A DNA stretch of 9,200 nt from CAZCBJ01 sp964496705 (GTDB lineage Bacteria > Chloroflexota > Anaerolineae > Anaerolineales > Anaerolineaceae): contig CAZCBJ010000160.1 of the NCBI GenBank assembly GCA_964496705.1, forward strand, positions 1-9,200, written 5' to 3'. Below the pieces are notes generated by a model that was given only the letters and a program-made list of their open reading frames with translations, searched no databases and was not told where the DNA came from. The position numbers and the translations under genes were made by a program. Position 1 is the stretch's first letter; each line of letters opens with the position of its first letter. Shown here in pieces: positions 1 to 5,495 of the stretch.

Positions 1-73
1 CGGGCATGGCGGGCGCCGCGCAGGCGCCGAGCAGCAGGCAAATCCAGACCATCCGCAACAAAATTGGCTTCAT
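1..73 (-). CDS. Lipoprotein, N-terminal fragment (runs off the left edge)
   Basis: Only the first 24 codons are present, reading from an ATG at 73 leftward. They encode a signal peptide: a short Met-Lys start, one Arg, a hydrophobic stretch (VWICLLL) and the lipobox LGAC, with the predicted lipidated cysteine at residue 18, followed by AAPAMP. The product should therefore be exported and anchored to the outer face of the membrane. A GAGGAG ribosome binding site lies 5 bases upstream of the ATG. The start is only 10 bases after the stop of the serine hydrolase on the same strand, so the two are probably co-transcribed. The mature domain lies outside the window, so no function can be assigned. 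A second cysteine (residue 12) lies inside the hydrophobic segment, but the LGAC site fits the lipobox better. Confidence 0.75.
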   Translation of the reverse strand, partial: MKPILLRMVWICLLLGACAAPAMP

Positions 74-83
74 CTTACTCCTC

Positions 84-818
84 TCAAATCAACAGCGCGC
101 GGCCCAGCTCGCCAAACACACGGGCGGTTGCCGCCTCATCCGGCGTGTTCTCCACCAGCAGGAACAGCTCGCACTGCCGGGTGTAACCCCATTCGTGCAG
201 CAGACCTGGCAGCGCGCCGGTCTTGTGATAAAACTGCAGCGTGTCGGGCGGCAGGTCGCGCTTGAACAGGTAGTCATCCGGATTGGCCAGCAGCATCGGC
301 TCCACCCAGGCTTTTTCGGTTGCATCCAGCCCCCGCACCAAGCCGAATAGCCGCACGCAATCCCCGGCGCTGATCCAGTTGTCCAGCCCTCGCTGGCGCG
401 CTTCGAAATCCATCAACCTGCGCTGGAGTTGCGTACCGCTTAGCTGCAGCGGGCCGCAGAATATTTCGTTTAACCGCTGCATGCCGACGCGGCGGATCAC
501 CAGGTTTGTGCACAGGTTATCGGACAGTGCGATCATCATCAGCAGCACATCGTGAAACTCAAGCTGGCGGGTGTGAAATAACCACGCCAGCCCGGCCCCC
601 TGAACTGGTTCTTCGCTGTCAAGGCTGCAGATTTCTACCCGACTCACTTCGCCCCGACGTTCCAGCCAGACCCAGGCCAATAAGATGGGAATTTTGATCA
701 AGGATGCCGAGTGAAAGCGTTCACAATTGCCGCGTGCAAGCGGGGTTTGATCAGCGCGCCGGTAGTAGAAGGCGTAATTTCCTTTCAGTTCCTCCAGGCA
801 GGTAGGCTCGCATAGCAT
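84..818 (-). CDS. Class A beta-lactamase-fold serine hydrolase, no signal peptide
   Basis: Numbering from the ATG at 818, the 244-residue protein carries the three active-site boxes of the penicillin-recognising serine enzymes: SLIK (S39, K42), SDN (99-101) and KTG (199-201). This order and spacing fit the class A beta-lactamase / Beta-lactamase2 family. Two things differ from true class A enzymes. I see no ExxLN omega-loop motif carrying the deacylating glutamate; the corresponding region reads MDFEARQRGLDN, a form I know from uncharacterised 'serine hydrolase' relatives. There is also no signal peptide, because the fold begins almost at the first residue, so the enzyme should be cytosolic. 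Efficient beta-lactam hydrolysis is therefore doubtful, and a peptidase, esterase or penicillin-binding role is open. A frame extension to a TTG at 833 is possible, but that codon adjoins the TATAAT box, and the ATG at 818 fits a leaderless start. The gene is divergent from the importer and upstream of a lipoprotein gene. Confidence 0.85.
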   Translation of the reverse strand: MLCEPTCLEELKGNYAFYYRRADQTPLARGNCERFHSASLIKIPILLAWVWLERRGEVSRVEICSLDSEEPVQGAGLAWLFHTRQLEFHDVLLMMIALSDNLCTNLVIRRVGMQRLNEIFCGPLQLSGTQLQRRLMDFEARQRGLDNWISAGDCVRLFGLVRGLDATEKAWVEPMLLANPDDYLFKRDLPPDTLQFYHKTGALPGLLHEWGYTRQCELFLLVENTPDEAATARVFGELGRALLI

Positions 819-824
819 GCGCCT

Positions 825-830
825 ATTATA
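825..830 (-). promoter_or_regulatory. -10 box (TATAAT) for the serine hydrolase, leaderless arrangement
   Basis: A perfect TATAAT on the minus strand ends 6 bases before the ATG at 818, so transcription should begin at or next to the start codon. No Shine-Dalgarno sequence precedes that ATG. The best -35 candidate is a weak TTGGCG (850-855) with a 19-base spacer. An interrupted palindrome GGAA-N4-TTCC (839-850) sits in the spacer, where a repressor could bind, but it is short and may be chance. Confidence 0.5.
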
Positions 831-861
831 CAACTGCTGGAATATGTTCCGCCAAACTCAG

Positions 862-879
862 TATTGTGTCAACAAAGTT
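862..879 (+). repeat. Left terminal inverted repeat of the MITE-like element
   Basis: The sequence TATTGTGTCAACAAAGTT matches the reverse complement of the right end, TACTCTGTCAGCAAAGTT, at 15 of 18 positions. It is preceded directly by the pentamer CTCAG. Confidence 0.6.
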
Positions 880-920
880 CTGTCAAAAAAAACCGCAGTC
901 CCTTCAGTCGCTGCGCTCCT

Positions 921-949
921 TCAGGGATTCACGCGGGGTGATTCCCTGA
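921..949. other. Hairpin inside the MITE-like element
   Basis: TCAGGGATTCAC (921-932) and GTGATTCCCTGA (938-949) pair at 11 of 12 positions around a 5-base loop. There is no T-run after it on either strand, so it is not a classic terminator. It is best seen as part of the secondary structure of the inserted element. Confidence 0.5.
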
Positions 950-1039
950 GCGGATTTGACTAGAAATTCTCTTGCGCAACACCCCGAAGCGATCGCGAAG
1001 CATCCCTGCGGGAAGGGTCTGTCCGCGCTTGGATTGCAA

Positions 1040-1057
1040 AACTTTGCTGACAGAGTA
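1040..1057 (-). repeat. Right terminal inverted repeat of the MITE-like element
   Basis: This is the inverted partner of the repeat at 862-879, with 3 mismatches in 18 bases. It is followed directly by CTCAG, the second copy of the proposed target duplication. Confidence 0.6.
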
Positions 1058-1113
1058 CTCAGGAGCTGAAATCCTGGCGGTTTTGATTTTTCGTTCAAAA
1101 AAATTTTTTGGAG

Positions 1114-1119
1114 TATAAT
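1114..1119 (+). promoter_or_regulatory. -10 box (TATAAT) for the importer operon
   Basis: A perfect TATAAT lies 69 bases before the ATG of the first ATPase gene, just after an A/T-rich tract (about 1081-1109). No good -35 hexamer is visible at 16 to 18 bases; TTCGTT (1090-1095) is the nearest. Transcription would start near 1126 and give a 5' leader of about 60 bases ending in an AAGGA ribosome binding site (1174-1178). Confidence 0.5.
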
Positions 1120-1188
1120 CGTTTCTCGACAAGGCTCTGAGACAACTCTCGCCATTTGTTCATCTTAGCGGAAAAGGAACATAGCTAA

Positions 1189-2175
1189 ATGGCCGATCTG
1201 CTGAAAGTGACAGGCCTCGAAACTCAGTTTCGCACTCGGGAAGGCACTGTTCATGCAGTGAATGGGGTTTCACTGAAGCTGAATGAGGGGGAAACACTGG
1301 GGATTGTGGGTGAAAGCGGTTGCGGGAAAAGCGTGACCATGCTGTCTGTGCTGCAATTAATTCCTTCGCCTCCGGGCAAGGTGATTGCCGGATCTGCGCT
1401 CTTTCAGGGCAACGATCTGCTCAAAATGAACACCGAGGAAATCCGCCACATCCGCGGTGCCCAGATCAGCATGATCTTTCAAGACCCGATGACCTCGTTC
1501 AATCCTGTGTTGACCATTGGCAAGCAGCTTTCAGAGCCGATGGAAATTCACATGGGTTTGACGCACAAACAAGCCCTCGACCGCGTGGCGGAGATGCTCA
1601 ACATGGTGGGCATCCCCAACGGGCGCGAGCGGATGAATGATTATCCCCATCAGTTTTCTGGCGGCATGCGCCAGCGCGCGATGATCGCCATGGCGCTGAC
1701 CTGCAACCCGCAGATTTTGATCGCCGATGAACCCACCACCGCGCTGGATGTGACCATCCAGGCTCAGATCATCGAGCTGGTCAAGCGGTTGCGCGACGAA
1801 TTGAGCATGGCCATCATCTGGATCACCCATGACTTGGGGATTGTTGCCGGTCTGGCTCAGCGCGTGATCGTCATGTATGCCGGTTACATCATCGAAGAAG
1901 CCCCGGTGAAGCAGTTATATGCCAATCCGCTGCACCCTTACACGCTGGGACTGTTGGGCAGCCTGCCGCGCCTGGATGAGCGCGAGCGCCAGCGGCTGGT
2001 GTCGATCGGCGGTCTCCCGCCAGTTTTGTATGAAAAAGCCAACCAGTGCCCCTTTGCGCTGCGCTGCACCCACCGGGTGGAACATTGCCTGCACGAGAAT
2101 CCGCAACTGGTTGCCATCGAACCGGGCCACACGGTGGCCTGCTGGGTGGATCCTGCCACAGGGAGAGAGCGTTGA
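1189..2175 (+). CDS. Peptide/nickel-family ABC importer ATPase, DppD/OppD type
   Basis: This is one of the two ATP-hydrolysing subunits of the importer encoded at 1189-7625; it acts on the cytoplasmic face of the membrane. The 328 residues show the complete motor: Walker A GESGCGKS (41-48), Q-loop glutamine 98 in FQDP, ABC signature FSGGM (156-160) followed by RQR, Walker B ILIADEP (176-182) with catalytic E181, and switch histidine 214 in THDL. The C-terminal extension has the oligopeptide-importer form, beginning around NPLHPYT (246-252) and ending with a cysteine group at C287, C293, C300 and C318. From memory, a related DppD subunit has been reported to carry a 4Fe-4S cluster at such cysteines; whether it applies here is inference. 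The length is normal for the family. The ATG is preceded by AAGGA at 10 bases. The stop overlaps the next start by one base, indicating translational coupling. Confidence 0.95.
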   Translation: MADLLKVTGLETQFRTREGTVHAVNGVSLKLNEGETLGIVGESGCGKSVTMLSVLQLIPSPPGKVIAGSALFQGNDLLKMNTEEIRHIRGAQISMIFQDPMTSFNPVLTIGKQLSEPMEIHMGLTHKQALDRVAEMLNMVGIPNGRERMNDYPHQFSGGMRQRAMIAMALTCNPQILIADEPTTALDVTIQAQIIELVKRLRDELSMAIIWITHDLGIVAGLAQRVIVMYAGYIIEEAPVKQLYANPLHPYTLGLLGSLPRLDERERQRLVSIGGLPPVLYEKANQCPFALRCTHRVEHCLHENPQLVAIEPGHTVACWVDPATGRER

Positions 2176-3155
2176 TGTCTGAATCGCAGGTTTTACTCCA
2201 GGTCAAAAATCTCAAAATGTATTTTCCAGTCAAGCGGGGTGTGTTCAAGCGCACCGTCGGCTACGTCCATGCCGTGGATGACATCAGCTTTAATATCCTC
2301 CAGGGCGAAACGCTGGGTTTGGTGGGCGAGTCGGGCTGCGGCAAGTCCACCACCGGGCGCGCCATCCTGCAACTTTACCGTCCCACAGCCGGTTCGGTTC
2401 TCTTCAGCCAGACAGACCTGGTCAGCGCGCACGGCGAAGAGCTGCGCGGTCTGCGCAAGCGCATGCAGATGATCTTCCAGGATCCCTACGCCAGCCTCAA
2501 TCCGCGCATGACGGTTGAGGAGATCGTCGGCGAGCCATTCATCGTTCATCACATGGGCAGCCGCCGCGAGGTGCGTGATCGGGTCAAGGAATTGCTTTCG
2601 CTGGTCGGGCTCAATCCGGGCTATGTGGACCGCTATCCGCATGAGTTTTCCGGCGGTCAACGCCAGCGCATCGGCGTGGCGCGCGCGGTGGCGCTGCACC
2701 CCGATTTGATCGTGTGTGACGAGCCCATCTCAGCCCTAGATGTGTCCATCCAGGCTCAGGTGGTCAACCTGCTCGAAGATTTGCAGCAGCAACTGGGGTT
2801 GACCTATCTCTTCATCGCTCATGATCTGTCCATGGTGCGCCATATCAGCACCCGCGTGGCAGTCATGTACCTGGGGGTGCTGGTGGAGCTGGCTTCGCGC
2901 GACGATGTGTACCTGCGCCCGCTGCATCCCTACACCCAGGCGCTGCTCTCTGCGGTGCCGATTCCCGATCCGTTGGTGGAGGAAAAGCGCCAGCGCATCA
3001 TTTTGCAGGGCGATGTTCCCTCGCCGGTCAATCCGCCCTCTGGTTGTCGTTTTCGCACTCGTTGTCCCCTGGCGGCCCAGATTTGCGCCGATCAGCGTCC
3101 CGAATTCCGGGAGGCAGCCCCCAACCATTGGGTGGCCTGCCATATGGTAAATTAA
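2175..3155 (+). CDS. Peptide/nickel-family ABC importer ATPase, DppF/OppF type
   Basis: This is the second ATPase, expected to pair with the preceding one as a heterodimer under the two permeases. The 326 residues contain Walker A GESGCGKS (51-58), Q-loop glutamine 102, signature FSGGQ (158-162) followed by RQR, Walker B LIVCDEP (178-184) with E183, and switch histidine 216 in AHDL. The C-terminal Opp/Dpp extension includes RPLHPYTQALL (248-258), the DppF-like VPSPVNPPSGCRFRTRCP (281-298), and C291, C297, C304 and C322. The N-terminal segment with YFPVKRGVFKRTVG is typical of F-type subunits, and this is how I told it from the D-type partner. I chose the ATG in the TGATG overlap with the upstream stop. 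The frame is open further upstream to 2046, but that stretch lies inside the upstream gene and has no family similarity. Confidence 0.95.
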   Translation: MSESQVLLQVKNLKMYFPVKRGVFKRTVGYVHAVDDISFNILQGETLGLVGESGCGKSTTGRAILQLYRPTAGSVLFSQTDLVSAHGEELRGLRKRMQMIFQDPYASLNPRMTVEEIVGEPFIVHHMGSRREVRDRVKELLSLVGLNPGYVDRYPHEFSGGQRQRIGVARAVALHPDLIVCDEPISALDVSIQAQVVNLLEDLQQQLGLTYLFIAHDLSMVRHISTRVAVMYLGVLVELASRDDVYLRPLHPYTQALLSAVPIPDPLVEEKRQRIILQGDVPSPVNPPSGCRFRTRCPLAAQICADQRPEFREAAPNHWVACHMVN

Positions 3156-3182
3156 AATCAAGAAAGTGATATTGGTTCTTTG

Positions 3183-3193
3183 AAGGAGGTGAT
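3183..3193 (+). promoter_or_regulatory. Near-perfect Shine-Dalgarno sequence without a gene
   Basis: AAGGAGGTGAT matches the usual complement of the 16S rRNA 3' end over 11 bases, better than any ribosome binding site in front of a real gene here. Only a four-codon frame (ATG at 3192, ending TAG at 3206) follows, with its start overlapping the site itself. It lies 27 bases after the ATPase stop and 104 bases before the binding-protein start. It could be a ribosome standby or stalling site, a remnant start, or chance. Confidence 0.3.
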
Positions 3194-3231
3194 GTTATCG
3201 GATTAGCCCAAAGCGTAAAACAAAAATGGCC

Positions 3232-3237
3232 TACAAT
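3232..3237 (+). promoter_or_regulatory. Possible -10 box for the binding-protein gene
   Basis: TACAAT, one mismatch from consensus, lies 59 bases before the binding-protein ATG within a 141-base gap long enough to hold a promoter. There is no convincing -35 hexamer at the right distance. A separate promoter would help make the binding protein in excess, but the evidence is weak. Confidence 0.25.
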
Positions 3238-3296
3238 GCAGCTTCATCGCATAAGGTAAAAATCTGTAAACAAAATTTCTCAATTGGAGGAGAAAG

Positions 3297-5390
3297 ATGC
3301 GTTCAAAGATATTTGTATTTTTATCGTTGGTGATCATCGCCACCATGGCGCTGGCCGCCTGCGGCCCGACGACCCCTCAGGTCGTTGAAAAAGAAGTGGT
3401 CAAGACGGTCGTCATCGAGAAAGAAGGCGAGACCGTGGTGGTCACCGCCACCCCCGAACCCGTCGAGGCTGTTGAATTCAAATCCAAGGATCCGACCACC
3501 TTCGTGGTTGCGACTCACGGCGAGCCCGATACCCTCGATCCGGCGTACGACTACGAATCGGCTGGTCAGGAAATCCTGGCCAATGTCTATGATACCCTGT
3601 GGTATTACGACAAGGAATCCCCGGTGGAGTATGTCCCCGTGGTGGCCGCAGAAGTGCCCTCCCTCGAGAACGGTGGGATTTCGGCTGACGGCCTGACCGT
3701 CATGGTCAAGATCCGCCAGGGCATCAAATTCGCCGACGGCACTGACCTGACCGTTGAGGATGTGGCCTACAGCTTCCAGCGCGGTCTGCTGCAGGGCGGT
3801 TACAACTCGCCCCAGTGGCTGTTCACCGAGCCTCTGCTCGGCGCGGGTGTTTACGATGTGGCTGAGCTGGTGAATCCGGATGTGGCTGATGACCCCGAAG
3901 GTCTGGCCAAGGAAGACCCCGAAGCCCTCAAAGCCGCCTGCGAAAAAGTCACTGCTGCCATCAAGGCTGATCCCGCGACCAACACCGTCACCTTCACCCT
4001 GGCTAACCCCTGGGGTCCCTTCCTGGCCACCTTCACCGGTGGTTGGGGCTCCATCCAGAGCAAAGCCTGGGTCTCCGCCAACGGCGGTTGGGACGGCTCC
4101 TGCGACAATTGGGTGCCCTTCTACGGCAAGGCTCCTGAGCAGCTCAATGCGCTTCCGCTCGGTTCCAGCGCCATGGGCTCTGGCCCCTACATGGTGGATC
4201 ATTGGACCCCCGGTGAAGAGCTGGTGCTGAAAGCCAATGACAACTACTGGCGCACCGAGCCTGCCTGGGAAGGCGGTCCCACCGGCGCCCCCGCGCTCAA
4301 GACCGTAATCTTTAAGGAAATCGAAGAGTTCAACACCCGCCTGGCCATGCAGCAGGCTGGCGACGCTGACTTCATCGCCATTGGTTCAACCGAGAACTGG
4401 CCGATCATGGACCAGAACGTGGGCGAATTCTGCGATTACCAGACCAAGGAATGCACCCCCGGCAAGAATCCGGATGCCCCATTGCGCCGCTTCGTGAACT
4501 TCACCACCGGCACACGCACCGATGTATTCTTCAACTTCAAGGTGAACACCTCGGGCGGCAACAACTTCATCGGCTCCGGCACCTTCGACGGCAACGGCAT
4601 TGCCCCCAACTTCTTCTCGGATGTTCATATCCGCCGCGCCTTCAACTACTGCTTCGACTTCGACACCTATGTGAACGACGTTTTGCAGGGTGAAGGCACC
4701 CGCTCCCGCACCGTCATGCTGCCCGGTATGCTCGGTTACGACGAGACCGCTCCGATCTATGAATTCGACCTGGCCAAGTGCGAGGAAGAATTCAAGGCCT
4801 CGAAGTGGAACGAAGTCGAAGTGACCAAAGATGACGGCACAAAAGTCAAAGAATGGCAGCCGGATCCCAACGGCACCGTTTCGGTGTGGGATACAGGCTT
4901 CCGCCTGACCATGGGCTACAACAGCGGCAACACGCTGCGCCAGACCGTTGCGGAAATCCTGCAGGCTGGTCTGTCCACCGTGAACGATAAGTTCGTCCTC
5001 GAAGCCACCGCTTTGCCGTGGCCGGCCTACCTGTCCAACATCTCAGCCAAGAAACTGCCCATTTTCACCATCGGCTGGATCATGGACATGTACGAGACCC
5101 ACAACTGGACCGTTCCTTACACCTCCGGGTACTACGGCGGTCGCCAGAACCTGCCGGCTGACATCAAGGCAAAGTACAACGAGATCAACACCCGCGCCGT
5201 GCAAGAAGTGGATCCGGTCAAACGCGACGCCATCTACAAGACCGAATTCAACCCGCTGTTCCACGAGACCTGCCAGGGCTTGCTGCTCTTCCAGGTCAAC
5301 GGGCGCCACTATGAGCCGCGCTATGTGCAGGGTTGGTACTTCAACCCGATCTACGCTGGCGATTACTACTACGCCCTCAGCAAGCATTAG
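3297..5390 (+). CDS. Family 5 extracellular solute-binding lipoprotein of the importer
   Basis: This protein captures the transported solute and delivers it to the permeases. Its 697 residues begin with a lipoprotein signal peptide and lipobox LAAC, with the lipidated cysteine at 22. A flexible Val/Glu/Lys-rich spacer follows (about 28-60) ending in VTATPEP, characteristic of Chloroflexi. The SBP family 5 domain runs from about 66 to 620; recognisable parts are GEPDTLDPAYDYES (75-88), IRQGIKFADGTDLTVEDVAY (139-158) and GSGPYMVDHW (294-303). The protein is longer than typical family 5 proteins (about 500-550), with extra acidic segments around 185-230 and 500-530. Seven cysteines besides C22 (215, 269, 379, 386, 452, 495, 659) could form extracellular disulfides; C379 and C386 are the closest pair. 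The ligand cannot be read from sequence: peptides are most likely, but sugars and nickel also occur in this family. GGAGG lies 6 bases before the ATG. Confidence 0.95.
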   Translation: MRSKIFVFLSLVIIATMALAACGPTTPQVVEKEVVKTVVIEKEGETVVVTATPEPVEAVEFKSKDPTTFVVATHGEPDTLDPAYDYESAGQEILANVYDTLWYYDKESPVEYVPVVAAEVPSLENGGISADGLTVMVKIRQGIKFADGTDLTVEDVAYSFQRGLLQGGYNSPQWLFTEPLLGAGVYDVAELVNPDVADDPEGLAKEDPEALKAACEKVTAAIKADPATNTVTFTLANPWGPFLATFTGGWGSIQSKAWVSANGGWDGSCDNWVPFYGKAPEQLNALPLGSSAMGSGPYMVDHWTPGEELVLKANDNYWRTEPAWEGGPTGAPALKTVIFKEIEEFNTRLAMQQAGDADFIAIGSTENWPIMDQNVGEFCDYQTKECTPGKNPDAPLRRFVNFTTGTRTDVFFNFKVNTSGGNNFIGSGTFDGNGIAPNFFSDVHIRRAFNYCFDFDTYVNDVLQGEGTRSRTVMLPGMLGYDETAPIYEFDLAKCEEEFKASKWNEVEVTKDDGTKVKEWQPDPNGTVSVWDTGFRLTMGYNSGNTLRQTVAEILQAGLSTVNDKFVLEATALPWPAYLSNISAKKLPIFTIGWIMDMYETHNWTVPYTSGYYGGRQNLPADIKAKYNEINTRAVQEVDPVKRDAIYKTEFNPLFHETCQGLLLFQVNGRHYEPRYVQGWYFNPIYAGDYYYALSKH

Positions 5391-5402
5391 TTCGCGTCTC
5401 AA

Positions 5403-5435
5403 TTCCGCCTGATCTCTGCATGAGATCGGGTGGAA
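5403..5435 (+). other. RNA hairpin 1 after the binding-protein gene
   Basis: Positions 5403-5416 pair with 5422-5435 to form a 14-base-pair stem with two G-U pairs and a 5-base loop (TGCAT). It begins 12 bases after the binding-protein stop. It is followed by AA and then directly by the second hairpin, with no T-run, so it is not an intrinsic terminator. It would block 3' exonucleases and so protect the upstream message. Confidence 0.7.
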
Positions 5436-5437
5436 AA

Positions 5438-5475
5438 ACGGGGTTTCCGGGAGCGTAAGCTCTCGGAAACCCCGT
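5438..5475 (+). other. RNA hairpin 2 with GUAA tetraloop before the permease gene
   Basis: Positions 5438-5454 pair with 5459-5475: 17 base pairs, all Watson-Crick except one G-U (5450 with 5463), capped by GTAA, which in RNA is a GNRA tetraloop. This is a very stable stem. After it comes ACCCCTCAAGGAG, the ribosome binding site of the permease, not a T-tract. It is most likely an RNA stability or processing element that sets the ratio of binding protein to permease, with partial attenuation as an alternative. Confidence 0.8.
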
Positions 5476-5495
5476 ACCCCTCAAGGAGTGTTTTT

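Larger units (their letters stand above)
857..1062. mobile_element. MITE-like non-coding insertion with 5-base target duplication
   Basis: Most of the 370-base gene-free divergent region is occupied by this element. Its ends (862-879 and 1040-1057) are 18-base inverted repeats matching at 15 positions. The pentamer CTCAG occurs in direct orientation immediately outside both ends (857-861 and 1058-1062), as expected for a target-site duplication. That gives an internal element of 196 bases. Looser similarity continues inside the ends: CAGTCCCTTC at the left and CAGACCCTTC when the right end is read inward on the other strand. The interior contains further small inverted repeats and no credible gene, so any transposition would need a transposase supplied in trans. 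I cannot name the parent insertion-sequence family. The element separates the promoters of the serine hydrolase and the importer, and each -10 box lies 27 to 52 bases outside it. Confidence 0.6.

Noticed and set aside
867..872. TTGACA on the minus strand as a -35 box for the serine hydrolase
   Set aside because: It is a consensus hexamer but lies about 36 bases from the TATAAT, twice the usable spacing, and belongs to the terminal inverted repeat.
989..996. GCGATCGC octamer as a HIP1-type dispersed repeat
   Set aside because: I noticed only this copy within the inserted element, which is not enough to claim a repeat family.
904..1155. 83-codon minus-strand open frame in the divergent intergenic region
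   Set aside because: It lies mostly inside the inverted-repeat element, has no ribosome binding site, and its translation follows the repeat's own hairpins without resemblance to a protein family.
2046..2174. N-terminal extension of the second ATPase
   Set aside because: It overlaps the coding end of the first ATPase and shows no family similarity, while the ATG in the TGATG overlap gives a normal-length protein.
3321..4202. 293-codon minus-strand open frame
   Set aside because: It is antisense to the binding-protein gene, Gly/His-rich, without a recognisable domain or ribosome binding site.
5403..5475. Hairpin pair as an intrinsic terminator
   Set aside because: Neither stem is followed by a T-run, and the downstream permeases would otherwise lack a visible promoter.
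5430..5495. N-terminal extension of the B-type permease
   Set aside because: It would be encoded by the arm and loop of the strong hairpin, and the ATG at 5496 has its own well-spaced ribosome binding site.
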